The position numbers and the translations under genes were made by a program. A stretch of DNA of 64,000 nt. It comes from Williamsia sp. DF01-3. GTDB taxonomy: Bacteria > Actinomycetota > Actinomycetes > Mycobacteriales > Mycobacteriaceae. The stretch is from assembly GCF_023051145.1 (NCBI RefSeq), contig NZ_JALKFS010000005.1, positions 4,729,733 to 4,793,732 on the forward strand. The letters run 5' to 3'. Each line of letters starts with the position of its first letter. Within the stretch, counting starts at the first letter, position 1. The notes beneath the pieces were generated by a model. The model saw nothing but the letters and a program-made list of their open reading frames with translations, did not search any database and was not told the DNA's origin. This document shows positions 25,687 to 35,515 of this stretch, piece by piece.

Positions 25687-25709
25687 GCCCCGGACGTGTC
25701 GTCCGGGGC
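25687..25709. terminator. Bidirectional terminator between methyltransferase gene and cyp125
   Basis: GCCCCGGAC (25687-25695) and GTCCGGGGC (25701-25709) form a perfect 9-bp stem with a GTGTC loop, 22 bases before the cyp125 stop. The two genes converge here. Confidence 0.8.
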
Positions 25710-25730
25710 CTCTCGTAGATGTCGTGCGAC

Positions 25731-27002
25731 TCAGGCAGTGCCGTATTTGACCGACAATTCCTTCACACCGTTGATCCAGCCGTGGCGCAGACGGCGCGGC
25801 TCGGCGAGCTTGGTGATGTCGGGCATGTGGTCGGCGATTGCGTTGAAGATCAAGTTGATCTCCATGCGGGCCAGGTTCGCGCCCACGCAGTAGTGCGCGC
25901 CGTGGCCACCGAATCCGACGTGCGGGTTCGGGTCACGCAGGATGTTGAACTCGAAGGGGTTCTCGAACACATCCTCGTCGTAGTTGGCCGAGCCGTAGAA
26001 CATGCCGACTCGCTGACCCTTCTTGATGGTCACACCACCGAGTTCGACGTCGTGGCGGGCGGTGCGCTGGAAGGCGTTGACCGGTGTGGCCCAACGGACG
26101 ATCTCGTCTGCGGCGGTCGCGGGGCGATCACGCTTGAAGATCTCCCACTGCTCCGGGTTGTCGAGGAACGCGTTCATGCCATGGCTGATGGCATTACGGG
26201 TGGTCTCGTTACCGGCGACGGTCAGCAGGATGACGAAGTAGCCGAACTCGATCTCGTCGAGTGACTGGCCGTCGATGTCGGCGTTGACGAGTGCGGTGAC
26301 GATGTCATCGGCCGGACACTTCTTGCGATCTTCGGCCATCGTGTACGCGTAGCCGAGGATCTCGGCCGAAGAGAGCTGAGCCGGGGTGAGCCCTGACTCA
26401 GGGTCCACCTCGTTGAACTCCGGGTCGTCGGCGTTCATCATGTTGTTCGACCAGTGGAAGAGCTTCTCGCGGTCGTCCTCGGGGACGCCGAGGAGATCTG
26501 CGATGGCCATCAGCGGCAGGTTGACCGCGACGTCGTCGACGAAATCGCCGGTTCCCTTGGCAGCGGCGTCTTTGACGATCTTCTGCGACGCATCCTCGAG
26601 CTTCTCTTCGAGCGCGTGCACCGCCTTCGGGGTGAACATCTTCGCCACCAACTTGCGCAGGCGGGTGTGCTCGGGCGGATCGTGGTTGATCAGCAGCGCC
26701 TTGGTGACGTCGAGCTGCTCCTGCGTCATCGAGTCCTCGAAACGCATGATCACGCCGTTCTCGGCGGTAGACCAGTTCTCGTTGTTCTTCGAGATCGCGC
26801 GCACGTCTTCGTGCTTGCTGACGACCCAGTACCCACCGTCGTGGAAACCGCCGCCCTTTCCTTCTTCCTGGGCGTTCCACCACACCGGCGCTGTCTTACG
26901 CAGCTCCGCGAATTCCTTGACCGGGATGCCTTGTTCCAACAGGTCTGGGCTGGTGAAGTCGAACCCTTCCGCGAAAGGGCAAACCTTCTCGGCCTGCGTC
27001 AT
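25731..27002 (-). CDS. cyp125: CYP125 steroid C26/C27-hydroxylase
   Basis: P450 of 423 residues (M. tuberculosis CYP125A1 has 433). Signatures are AGNETTRNAISHG in the I helix (about residue 264-276), EIVRWATPVNAF in the K helix, and the heme loop FGGHGAHYCVGAN near residue 370. CYP125 oxidises the terminal methyl of cholesterol or cholestenone to the acid, starting side-chain degradation. The ATG at 27002 is preferred over a GTG three codons upstream because AGGTGG is then correctly spaced. A KstR box lies 23 bases upstream; fadA5 is divergent. Confidence 0.95.
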   Translation of the reverse strand: MTQAEKVCPFAEGFDFTSPDLLEQGIPVKEFAELRKTAPVWWNAQEEGKGGGFHDGGYWVVSKHEDVRAISKNNENWSTAENGVIMRFEDSMTQEQLDVTKALLINHDPPEHTRLRKLVAKMFTPKAVHALEEKLEDASQKIVKDAAAKGTGDFVDDVAVNLPLMAIADLLGVPEDDREKLFHWSNNMMNADDPEFNEVDPESGLTPAQLSSAEILGYAYTMAEDRKKCPADDIVTALVNADIDGQSLDEIEFGYFVILLTVAGNETTRNAISHGMNAFLDNPEQWEIFKRDRPATAADEIVRWATPVNAFQRTARHDVELGGVTIKKGQRVGMFYGSANYDEDVFENPFEFNILRDPNPHVGFGGHGAHYCVGANLARMEINLIFNAIADHMPDITKLAEPRRLRHGWINGVKELSVKYGTA

Positions 27003-27024
27003 TGCAACCACCTAAATGCTAGAC

Positions 27025-27038
27025 ATGAACGTGTTCTA
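27025..27038 (-). promoter_or_regulatory. KstR operator for cyp125
   Basis: ATGAACGTGTTCTA keeps the AAC-NN-GTT core and the right flank. It is 23 bases upstream of the cyp125 start, the place expected for strong repression. Confidence 0.78.
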
Positions 27039-27083
27039 GTCGATGGTAGAGCAAGATGCGTCACAGTGGCTACTACCTGGTGA

Positions 27084-28322
<1,239 letters not shown>

Positions 28323-28328
28323 GGTCGC

Positions 28329-28808
28329 GTGCCACAACAAGAAGCCCCAAAAGCGCTCAACAGCAAGGCCGTCAGCACCATCGTCAAACTCGGGTCGCGG
28401 GCGAACACCAAGATCTACAAGTTGACCGGTGGACGTATCGGGTCGAAGTGGCGGGTGGGCGCCGGGTTCAAGGAACCTGCGCCGGTCATCTTGCTGACCG
28501 CGATGGGCCGCAAATCGGGCAAACCGCGCACGGTGCCGCTTCTCTATCTGCGCGACGGCGCCAACGTGGTGGTCGTGGCCTCGCAAGGTGGGATGGCGTC
28601 GAACCCGGCCTGGTACCACAACGTCAAGGCCAATCCCGACGTCAGCGTTCAGGAGGGTCGCAAGACGGTCGCCATGCGAGCGCGTGAGGCAGACGACCAG
28701 GAACGGGCGCGTCTGTGGCCCAAACTCGTCGAGGTGTACGCCGACTTCGACAACTATGCGGCCTGGACCGAACGCAAGATCCCGGTGATCATCTGCGAAC
28801 CACGGTGA
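28329..28808 (+). CDS. ddn: Deazaflavin (F420)-dependent nitroreductase, Ddn-like
   Basis: A 159-residue split-barrel protein, like Rv3547 (Ddn, 151 residues). The family core is APVILLTAMGRKSGKPRTVPLLYLRDG (residues split around 51-77, F420 phosphate contacts at RKSGKPR) and NPAWYHNVKANPDV (about 95-108). Ddn reduces menaquinone with F420H2 and, in M. tuberculosis, activates nitroimidazole prodrugs; the physiological link to sterol breakdown is unclear. It starts with GTG and should be co-transcribed with fadA5. Confidence 0.88.
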   Translation: MPQQEAPKALNSKAVSTIVKLGSRANTKIYKLTGGRIGSKWRVGAGFKEPAPVILLTAMGRKSGKPRTVPLLYLRDGANVVVVASQGGMASNPAWYHNVKANPDVSVQEGRKTVAMRAREADDQERARLWPKLVEVYADFDNYAAWTERKIPVIICEPR

Positions 28809-28923
28809 GCCCTGTGTCGCGCGGCGGCGCGGCACAACGGACAAGAATTCATCCCCTGGGCGCCTGAAATTCTCGACGAAGCGCGATGGTCGGTGGAACT
28901 GGTGTGTCAGGATTCGAGGCGAC

Positions 28924-30660
28924 ATGTCTGCGATTCCAGAGTCTTCACGCGCCAGTGCCCCCGCCTCATCGGCTGACCACCTGATCTCAGGTCCACCCGT
29001 CAGCGGCCCCTCCCGACGAACATTCCTGGGCGGAGCCGCGATCGGCGCGGTCGGCGTCCTGGGCACGGTCTATGCGGGCAGTGCAGCAGCCGACGGAACG
29101 AAGGCCCCGAGCGGCAACGTCTTTCGTCACGGTGTGGCGTCCGGCGATCCACTGCCCGACCGGGTGATCCTCTGGACCCGCGTCACCCCGACACCTGACG
29201 CCGTACCCGGATCGGGCAAGGGGGCTTCCACCACCGTTCGCTGGGAGGTCGCGACCTCACCCGACTTCGGATCCGTGGTCTCGTCCGGCGTCACCACCAC
29301 CGGCCCCGAGCAAGACCTCACCGTGAAGGTCGATGCCGGCGGTCTGACACCGAACACCAACTACCACTTCCGGTTCCACGTCACCAGTGGGCCGGCCGCC
29401 GGTTCGACGTCGCCGGTGGGTCAGACGAAGACCGCTCCCGCCACCGCCGCGGACGTGGCAAAGGTTCGCTTCGGCGTGGTGTCGTGCTCCAACTGGGAAG
29501 CCGGTTACTTCAGTGCCTACCGGCACCTCGCGGCTCAGCCAGGGCTCGACGCCATCGTGCACCTGGGCGACTACATCTACGAGTACGGCACCGCAGAATT
29601 CGGTGGGGGTACCGGCGTCGTGCGCCCCCACGACCCTCTGCACGAGATCGTGTCGCTGGCCGACTACCGGACCCGGCACGGCCAGTACAAGTCCGATCCT
29701 GATCTGCAGGCCGCGCATCTCAACCTGCCGTGGATCTGCACCTGGGACGACCATGAGTCGGCCAACGACGCCTACGCCGGAGGCGCCGAGAACCACGACG
29801 CCAGTGAAGGCGACTGGCCCGCGCGCAAGGCCGCCTCCGAGCAGGCCTACTTCGAGTGGATGCCGGTGCGTCCGGAGGTCGACGCCGGTGGTCGCCATCT
29901 GTACCGGCGCCTGCGGTACGGCAATCTGCTCGAGATCTCGATGCTGGATCTGCGCACCTACCGCACCGAACAGCAGTCCATGCTGTCCAACAAGGTCGAC
30001 AGCACCTCGGCGAGCATCACCGGTTCGGCACAGATGTCGTGGCTCACCAACGGCGTGGTGTCCTCCCCCACGCGGTGGAAGATCGTCGGCAACCCGGTGA
30101 TGATCAGTCCGATCCTGATCCCCCCGCTGGAGCCGGCCACCACGGCAGCGCTGACAGACCTACTCGGCGTGCCGAAGGGTGGCATCCCACTGAACTCCGA
30201 CGCGTGGGACGGCTACACCGCCGACCGCGATCGTCTGCACAAAGCGTTGCGCGACAACAACGTCGAGAACACCGTGTTCATCACGGGCGACATTCACATG
30301 TCGTTTGCCTGCGACGTGCCCGTGGACGCCGCGAACTACCCCGGGGCGGGCACGGTCGGCACCGAACTCGTGGTGACCTCGGTGACGTCGAACAACATCG
30401 ACGACATCGTCGGCGCACCCGAGTACACGGTGGGAGCGGCCGCAGCCGTGGCGATGACCAACATCAACCGGCACATCCGCTGGGTCGACACCGACGCGCA
30501 CGGCTACGCAGTCCTGACGGTGACTCCGGCTGCCACACAAATGGATTGGTTCTTCGTGAACAACCGCGCCGACCCGCGGTCCGGGCAGCGCTACGGCCAG
30601 TCGTGGCGGGTGCCGAGCGGCACTCAGCGAGTGCAGCCCTCCGGTTCACCAGCCCAGTAG
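28924..30660 (+). CDS. phoD: PhoD-type alkaline phosphatase/phosphodiesterase, Tat-exported
   Basis: A 578-residue PhoD-family enzyme. The N-terminus has a twin-arginine signal, SRRTFLGGAAIGAVGVLG about residue 35-52, ending in AAADG. A fibronectin-like N-terminal PhoD domain is followed by the Ca/Fe catalytic domain with VSCSNWEAGYFSAYRHLA, HLGDYIYEYG (about residue 217-226), WDDHES and TGDIHMSFACD. It should hydrolyse phosphate mono- or diesters outside the membrane. GAGGCGAC precedes the ATG. It is followed after 25 bases by a second Tat-exported phosphatase; neither belongs to the known cholesterol cluster. Confidence 0.92.
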   Translation: MSAIPESSRASAPASSADHLISGPPVSGPSRRTFLGGAAIGAVGVLGTVYAGSAAADGTKAPSGNVFRHGVASGDPLPDRVILWTRVTPTPDAVPGSGKGASTTVRWEVATSPDFGSVVSSGVTTTGPEQDLTVKVDAGGLTPNTNYHFRFHVTSGPAAGSTSPVGQTKTAPATAADVAKVRFGVVSCSNWEAGYFSAYRHLAAQPGLDAIVHLGDYIYEYGTAEFGGGTGVVRPHDPLHEIVSLADYRTRHGQYKSDPDLQAAHLNLPWICTWDDHESANDAYAGGAENHDASEGDWPARKAASEQAYFEWMPVRPEVDAGGRHLYRRLRYGNLLEISMLDLRTYRTEQQSMLSNKVDSTSASITGSAQMSWLTNGVVSSPTRWKIVGNPVMISPILIPPLEPATTAALTDLLGVPKGGIPLNSDAWDGYTADRDRLHKALRDNNVENTVFITGDIHMSFACDVPVDAANYPGAGTVGTELVVTSVTSNNIDDIVGAPEYTVGAAAAVAMTNINRHIRWVDTDAHGYAVLTVTPAATQMDWFFVNNRADPRSGQRYGQSWRVPSGTQRVQPSGSPAQ

Positions 30661-30685
30661 TACCGGCCCGACCTAGGATTCCCTG

Positions 30686-31765
30686 ATGACCAACACCCCG
30701 TCCTCGCCGAACAACGGCATCCGCCGGCGTACATTTCTCGCCGGATCGGCCGCCGCCGCAGGCGCAGGCCTGGTCCTGTCCGGACCTGCGCGAGCTGGTG
30801 GCCTCCCGTCGGGTCGGCCGGGTTTTCCCCAGACCGGTTCGTCGGTGCGGGTGCTGATCACCGGCGATGCCGGTACCGGCGAAGCCCCGCAGTACGCGGT
30901 CACCAAGGCCGCTCGCGCGCTGCACGCGCAGAATCCGTTCGGACTGGCAATCGGACTGGGCGACAACATCTACGAGTCGGGCCCCAACGGTCCCGACGAC
31001 AAACAGTTCGAGGAGAAGTTCGAGAAGCCGAACACCGGCCTCGACTTCCCATGGGTGATGGCGTTGGGCAACCACGACACCACCGCGGTCTTCCCTGGTG
31101 ACGGTGGCTGGCTGCTGCGCGGTGATGCGGAGGTCGCGTACCACTCGCGGTCGAGCCGCTGGTACATGCCGCGACGCTACTACTCGGTGGCCGTTCCCGA
31201 GCAGGCGCCGGTCGTCGAGTTCTTTGTTCTCGACCTCAATCCGATCGCCGCCTACATCCCACCGTTCTTGGCGCCCTACTGGGAACCGAACGGCACCTAC
31301 ATGACGGCGCAACGCAAGTGGCTCCGCGAGGCTGTCGCGGCATCGACGGCCACGTGGAAGATCGCGTGCACCCACCACCCGTACATCAACAACGGGCCGC
31401 ACGGCAGTGCCGGTGGATACGACGGGATCCCCATACCTCCCATCAACGGCGTGCTGGTCAAGGAGTTCTTCGAGCAGGAGATCGCCGGGCGCTTCCACTT
31501 CTTCATGTCCGGTCACGACCATTCGTTGCAGGTCTTCGACCCCACCATCGCCTCCAAGGGAACACGTCAGCTGGTGTCGGGTGCGGCGGCCAAGACGGTC
31601 GAAGACCGCTCGTCCAAAGAGCATCCGGCGCTGTACGAGAACTTCCGTGACCGCGGATTCATGACGATGGACATCACGGCCTCGGGTGTGGATCTGCGGG
31701 TGTTCACGGTGGACCTGGCCACGAGAACTCCCACTCAGGTGTTCACGAAGTCGTACTCCGGCTGA
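30686..31765 (+). CDS. Tat-exported calcineurin-like metallophosphoesterase
   Basis: A 359-residue protein with a Tat signal (RRRTFLAGSAAAAGAGLVLS, about residue 13-32). The five metal-binding blocks of calcineurin-like phosphatases are in order: GDAGTGE (about 59), GLGDNIY (about 92), GNHD (about 131), CTHHPY (about 232) and SGHDHSLQVF (about 274). Together with the spacing this is close to purple-acid-phosphatase-like enzymes. Its gene follows phoD at 25 bases, suggesting shared expression in phosphate scavenging. Confidence 0.88.
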   Translation: MTNTPSSPNNGIRRRTFLAGSAAAAGAGLVLSGPARAGGLPSGRPGFPQTGSSVRVLITGDAGTGEAPQYAVTKAARALHAQNPFGLAIGLGDNIYESGPNGPDDKQFEEKFEKPNTGLDFPWVMALGNHDTTAVFPGDGGWLLRGDAEVAYHSRSSRWYMPRRYYSVAVPEQAPVVEFFVLDLNPIAAYIPPFLAPYWEPNGTYMTAQRKWLREAVAASTATWKIACTHHPYINNGPHGSAGGYDGIPIPPINGVLVKEFFEQEIAGRFHFFMSGHDHSLQVFDPTIASKGTRQLVSGAAAKTVEDRSSKEHPALYENFRDRGFMTMDITASGVDLRVFTVDLATRTPTQVFTKSYSG

Positions 31766-31797
31766 CCCCACCGGCCGATCCCTAATAGGATCGGGGC

Positions 31798-32451
31798 ATG
31801 ACTGATCCAGACCGTGCCGCCACCCGCCGTGACATCACCGCTGCCCTCGAGGCCGCCTTCGAACGCCGCCACGAAGTGCTCGATGCCATCGTGGAGGCCG
31901 AAGACCGGTCCGCGGCCGTCTCCGCCATCGCAAACCTCCTCTCCGTGCCCACCATCGGTGCCGAAGCAGTGCTGGGGATGTCGTTCGACCGCCTGACCGT
32001 GTCGGCACGGCGGGCCAACGCTGCCGAGCTCGAAGATCTGAACAGCAAGCTCACGTTCACGCAGACCGAACGGCCCGCGGCCACCGCAGAAACGTTGACG
32101 CTGCGGCCTTTTGATGACAGCGATGCTGACCTCTTCGCCGCACGCACCTCCGATGTCGGGGCGGCGGGCGACGGAAGCGGCACTCCCGCATCGGGCATCG
32201 ACGACGAGATCGCCGCCGCCCGCAGTCGCATGAAGGCAGAAGAGGCCGTGTGGCTCGTGGCCGTCGAAGGCGACGACAAGGTGGGCATCGTGTTCGGTGA
32301 GCTGTCGGGCGGCGAGGTGGATGTCCGGATCTGGATCGCACCCGAGCACCGCAAGCGCGGATTCGGCACGGCAGCCCTGCGTCGTTCACGCTCCGAGCTG
32401 GCCGCGTACTTCCCCGGCGTCCCCATGGTCGTCCGGGCTCCCAGCTCCTAG
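31798..32451 (+). CDS. GNAT-like protein with an N-terminal GyrA/ParC-like helical segment
   Basis: A 217-residue protein in two parts. Residues about 8-85 (RRDITAALEAAFERRHEVLD, later LSVPTIGAEAVLGMSFDRLT) resemble by eye the helical segment of type II topoisomerase A subunits that links the breakage-reunion core to the C-terminal domain. Residues about 98-217 look like an N-acetyltransferase fold with the acetyl-CoA loop in WIAPEHRKRGFGTAALRRSR. The GNAT part is short at the C-terminus. The function is unknown. ATCGGGGC-type sequence precedes the ATG, and it is separated from the phosphatase by 32 bases. A strong terminator follows. Confidence 0.7.
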   Translation: MTDPDRAATRRDITAALEAAFERRHEVLDAIVEAEDRSAAVSAIANLLSVPTIGAEAVLGMSFDRLTVSARRANAAELEDLNSKLTFTQTERPAATAETLTLRPFDDSDADLFAARTSDVGAAGDGSGTPASGIDDEIAAARSRMKAEEAVWLVAVEGDDKVGIVFGELSGGEVDVRIWIAPEHRKRGFGTAALRRSRSELAAYFPGVPMVVRAPSS

Positions 32452-32469
32452 CTTTACCCGTCAGACCGC

Positions 32470-32505
32470 AAAGACGCTCCCCCAAGCTCTAGGTGGAGCG
32501 TCTTT
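32470..32505. terminator. Bidirectional terminator
   Basis: AAAGACGCTCC (32470-32480) and GGAGCGTCTTT (32495-32505) are a perfect 11-bp inverted repeat. It lies between the convergent GNAT-like gene and the NTF2-like gene, with T and A tracts on both outer sides. Confidence 0.85.
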
Positions 32506-32522
32506 GTCATGTCAGGCGCTGC

Positions 32523-32882
32523 TCAGCGGTGCGGGACGCCGAACTTGGCAACTATCTTCTTGATCTGTCCGGACTCGTCGAACTCGAAGCTCTCGATGAC
32601 CTTGGAGCGCAGGCCGAGCGGTTTGGGCTGGACGTTCACGTAGAACGTGACGTGCACGGTCCGGCCTTCCACCCGAGCCTGGAACTCGCTGATCGCGTGG
32701 ATGACCTTGTACTGCGGTCCTCGACTCAGGCTGCGGCGCAGATGATCACCGCTGCGCCCCGTTTTCACACCCATCTCGATACGAACGCAGTCGGGGTGAA
32801 ACGGTACGGCGGACGGGTCATGGCTTGCCAGTGCGTCCACATAGGCTTTCGCTCCGGCGATCAGGTCGGCGTCGGAGCTCAT
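32523..32882 (-). CDS. NTF2-like (SnoaL-type) protein
   Basis: A 119-residue NTF2-fold protein: helix AGAKAYVDALASHDPSAVPF, then FHPDCVRIEMGVKTGRSGDHL and paired strands ending in VIESFEFDESGQIKKIVAKFG. The ATG at 32882 gives the family start; longer readings overlap the upstream SDR. It is last in a three-gene minus-strand group with two SDRs that correspond to Rv3548c and Rv3549c, so a small-molecule role in steroid breakdown is plausible but not shown. Confidence 0.8.
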   Translation of the reverse strand: MSSDADLIAGAKAYVDALASHDPSAVPFHPDCVRIEMGVKTGRSGDHLRRSLSRGPQYKVIHAISEFQARVEGRTVHVTFYVNVQPKPLGLRSKVIESFEFDESGQIKKIVAKFGVPHR

Positions 32883-32898
32883 CGTTTCTGCCCCAGGA

Positions 32899-33819
32899 TC
32901 ATCGGGCACCGTAGACCGGCATCGGGGTCGGTGCCTCGGCCAGGATGTCGGAGACAACCGGTCCGAGCTCAGCCGGATCCCATCGAGCGCCCTTGTCCCG
33001 CTTGATACTGCGCTGCCAGCCGTCGGTGACGGAGACCGTCCCACCCTCGACTTCGAACACCCGACCGCTGACACTGCCGGCCTCCTCGGAGCCGAGCCAC
33101 ACCACCAGTGGTGACACGTTGGCCGGGTCCATCGTGTCGAAGGAGCCGTCCTCGGGCGGCGCCATCTGCGCGGCCATCGCGTCACCTGCGCTGGTGGTCA
33201 TGCGGGTGCGGGCCGACGGTGCGATGGCGTTCACCGTCACGCCGTATGCCTTCATCTCCGCGGCGGCCTGGATCGTCAGTTCGGCGATGGCAGCCTTTGC
33301 GGCCGCGTAATTCCCCTGTCCCACAGATCCGTACAGACCGGCGCCCGACGACGTGTTGATCACACGAGCGGCCCGCGGATTGCCGGCTTTCGACTCGGCG
33401 CGCCAGTACGCGGCGGCATGACGCAACATCGCGAAGTGACCTTTGAGGTGCACCCGGATGACGTTGTCCCAGTCTTCTTCGCTCATGGAGACCAGCATCT
33501 TGTCGCGCAGGAATCCGGCGTTGTTGACCAGGATGTCCAGTGCCCCGAAGGTTTCGATGGCCGTGTTCACCAGGTTCTGCGCGCCGGCCCAGTCGGCCAC
33601 GTCGTCACCGTTGACAACTGCCTCGCCACCCGACGACTTGATCTCTGCGACAACCTGTTCGGCCGGGCTCTCGCCGGTGGTCGACCCGTCGAGCCCCGCG
33701 CCGATGTCGTTCACCACGACCTTCGCGCCTTCGCGCGCATAGGCGAGCGCGTGTTCGCGACCGATCCCCCGTCCGGCACCGGTCACGATGACCACTCGGC
33801 CGGCCACGATTCCACTCAT
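32899..33819 (-). CDS. Short-chain dehydrogenase, Rv3548c-like
   Basis: SDR of 306 residues (Rv3548c is 304), related to Hsd4A: cofactor motif TGAGRGIGREHALAYAREG, NNAG within ILVNNAGFLRDKMLV, SSGAG and YAAAK. These Hsd4-type SDRs oxidise 3-hydroxyacyl-CoA or ring hydroxyls of steroid metabolites. The ATG at 33819 has GAGGAG upstream. It is 40 bases downstream of the Rv3549c-like gene, in a unit whose promoter carries a perfect KstR2 palindrome. Confidence 0.88.
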   Translation of the reverse strand: MSGIVAGRVVIVTGAGRGIGREHALAYAREGAKVVVNDIGAGLDGSTTGESPAEQVVAEIKSSGGEAVVNGDDVADWAGAQNLVNTAIETFGALDILVNNAGFLRDKMLVSMSEEDWDNVIRVHLKGHFAMLRHAAAYWRAESKAGNPRAARVINTSSGAGLYGSVGQGNYAAAKAAIAELTIQAAAEMKAYGVTVNAIAPSARTRMTTSAGDAMAAQMAPPEDGSFDTMDPANVSPLVVWLGSEEAGSVSGRVFEVEGGTVSVTDGWQRSIKRDKGARWDPAELGPVVSDILAEAPTPMPVYGAR

Positions 33820-33859
33820 CAATTCGCTCCTCGAAGTTCTTGTTGTGTCGGTAAATATG

Positions 33860-34645
33860 TCAGGACGTTGGCGCGTGAACAGAGTTGTCCGCGGTCGCGG
33901 CGTCCAGGAAAGCCAGTCTTTCGCCGCCACCGTGCACGGCCACCGTCGACCCGGTCACGTACTCGGCCAGCGGGGAGATGAGGAATGCCACCGCGTTACC
34001 CACATCGGCGGGTAACGCCATGCGTCCCATGGGAATTGTGCGTCCCACCGCGGCGATACCTTCCTCGTCTCCGTAATGCAGCTCCGCCAGTTCGGTCTGG
34101 ACAGCGCCCACCACAACCGAGTTCACCCGTACCCGCGGCGCCCATTCCACGGCGAGCGAACCGGTCAGCGAATCGAGTCCGGCCTTGGCCGCGCCGTACG
34201 CCGCGGTGCCCGGTGACGGGCGGTGTCCACTGAGACTCGAGACGTTGACGATCGACCCGCCGCGTTCCTGACCGAGCATGATCCGGTGAGCCGCCTGCGC
34301 GACAACAAGTGGCGCGAGCAGATTCAGCTCGACGATCTTCGAGTGGAAACGCGGGGATGCGTCGGCCGCAAGGGCGAAGGGTGACCCGCCGGCGTTGTTG
34401 ACCACGGCATCGAGTGCGCCGTGCCGGGAGACGATGTCGTCGAGCATCGCGGCCACCGCCTCGGCGTCCCGGATGTCGCAGCTCACGAACTCGGTAGACG
34501 GGGTGGAATCGGGGTCGTCGGCAGGTCGCCTCGCGCACGCGATCACCGTGGCACCCAGCCCGGTGAGGACCGAGCTGATGCCTGCACCCACTCCCCGGAC
34601 ACCACCGGTGACCAGCACAACCCGCCCGGACAGCTCCAGGTCCAT
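33860..34645 (-). CDS. Short-chain dehydrogenase, Rv3549c-like
   Basis: SDR of 261 residues (Rv3549c is 259). Features: TGGVRGVGAG (about residue 14-23), NNAGG, SSLSG and YGAAK. Its position, divergent from echA20 over a KstR2 box, is that of Rv3549c. Likely role: redox step on a late steroid-ring CoA ester; the exact substrate is unknown. It is the first gene of the SDR-SDR-NTF2 unit. Confidence 0.88.
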   Translation of the reverse strand: MDLELSGRVVLVTGGVRGVGAGISSVLTGLGATVIACARRPADDPDSTPSTEFVSCDIRDAEAVAAMLDDIVSRHGALDAVVNNAGGSPFALAADASPRFHSKIVELNLLAPLVVAQAAHRIMLGQERGGSIVNVSSLSGHRPSPGTAAYGAAKAGLDSLTGSLAVEWAPRVRVNSVVVGAVQTELAELHYGDEEGIAAVGRTIPMGRMALPADVGNAVAFLISPLAEYVTGSTVAVHGGGERLAFLDAATADNSVHAPTS

Positions 34646-34684
34646 TCAGTCTCCCGCTTCGCTCGGTTCGTTCGGTGTTAAAGT

Positions 34685-34702
34685 ACCAAGCAATTGCTTG
34701 GT
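34685..34702. promoter_or_regulatory. KstR2 operator between Rv3549c-like SDR and echA20
   Basis: ACCAAGCAATTGCTTGGT is a perfect 18-bp palindrome and fits the KstR2 motif (ANCAAGNNCTTGNT). It lies 39 bases upstream of the SDR start and 34 bases upstream of echA20. KstR2 represses the HIP-catabolism genes and is released by HIP-CoA. Confidence 0.9.
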
Positions 34703-34736
34703 TGGTCTACAGCCCGACGGTACGCGAGGAGCATCG

Positions 34737-35510
34737 ATGCCCATCAACACCACCACGGTCGAACCGGGGATAGTCACGGTCACAGTCGACTTTCCCCCGG
34801 TCAACGCCTTGCCATCGGCGGCCTGGTTTGAACTCGGCGAGGCCATCACGGCCGCGGGCCGAGACCGCGCCACCCATGTGGTGATCCTGCGGGCCGAGGG
34901 TCGCGGCTTCAACGCCGGAGTCGACATCAAGGAGATGCAGGCCACCGAGGGATACGACGCCCTCATCGCCGCCAACCGGGGATGTGCGGTCGCCTTCGCC
35001 GCGGTCTACGACTGCGAGGTGCCGGTCATCGTCGCGGTCAACGGCTTCTGCGTCGGCGGCGGCATCGGCCTGGTCGGCAATGCCGACGTGATCGTCGCCT
35101 CGGATGACGCCGTGTTCGGACTTCCCGAGGTCGACCGCGGTGCGCTCGGCGCAGCCACCCATCTCGCGCGCCTCGTCCCGCAGCACACCATGCGAACCCT
35201 GTACTTCACGGCGCAGAACGTCACCGCTCAACAACTCGAGCACTTCGGCTCGGTGCAGCGGGTGGTGCCGCGTGCCGAGCTCGACGAAGCCGCACTGGAG
35301 ATCGCCCGCAAGATCGCCGCGAAGGACACCCGCGTGATCCGCGCGGCGAAGGAAGCGATCAACGGCATCGACCCGGTCGATGTGAAGACGAGTTACCGCC
35401 TGGAACAGGGATTCACGTTCGAGCTGAACCTCGCCGGTGTCGCCGACGAGCACCGCGATGCCTTCGTGGAGACCGGAAAGCCCAAAAGCGCAACGAGTAA
35501 AGGGGCCTGA
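34737..35510 (+). CDS. echA20: EchA20, ring-D-opening crotonase of HIP catabolism
   Basis: Crotonase of 257 residues (Rv3550 is 247). Oxyanion-hole segments are GRGFNAGVDIKEM (about residue 57-69) and VNGFCVGGGIGLVGNAD (about 99-115), with a candidate acidic residue in GLPEVDRGALG. EchA20 hydrolytically opens the five-membered ring of the late steroid CoA intermediate. GAGGAG precedes the ATG at 34737. ipdA begins 5 bases after its stop, so echA20-ipdA-ipdB-ipdC form one KstR2 operon. Confidence 0.92.
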   Translation: MPINTTTVEPGIVTVTVDFPPVNALPSAAWFELGEAITAAGRDRATHVVILRAEGRGFNAGVDIKEMQATEGYDALIAANRGCAVAFAAVYDCEVPVIVAVNGFCVGGGIGLVGNADVIVASDDAVFGLPEVDRGALGAATHLARLVPQHTMRTLYFTAQNVTAQQLEHFGSVQRVVPRAELDEAALEIARKIAAKDTRVIRAAKEAINGIDPVDVKTSYRLEQGFTFELNLAGVADEHRDAFVETGKPKSATSKGA

Positions 35511-35515
35511 ACACA

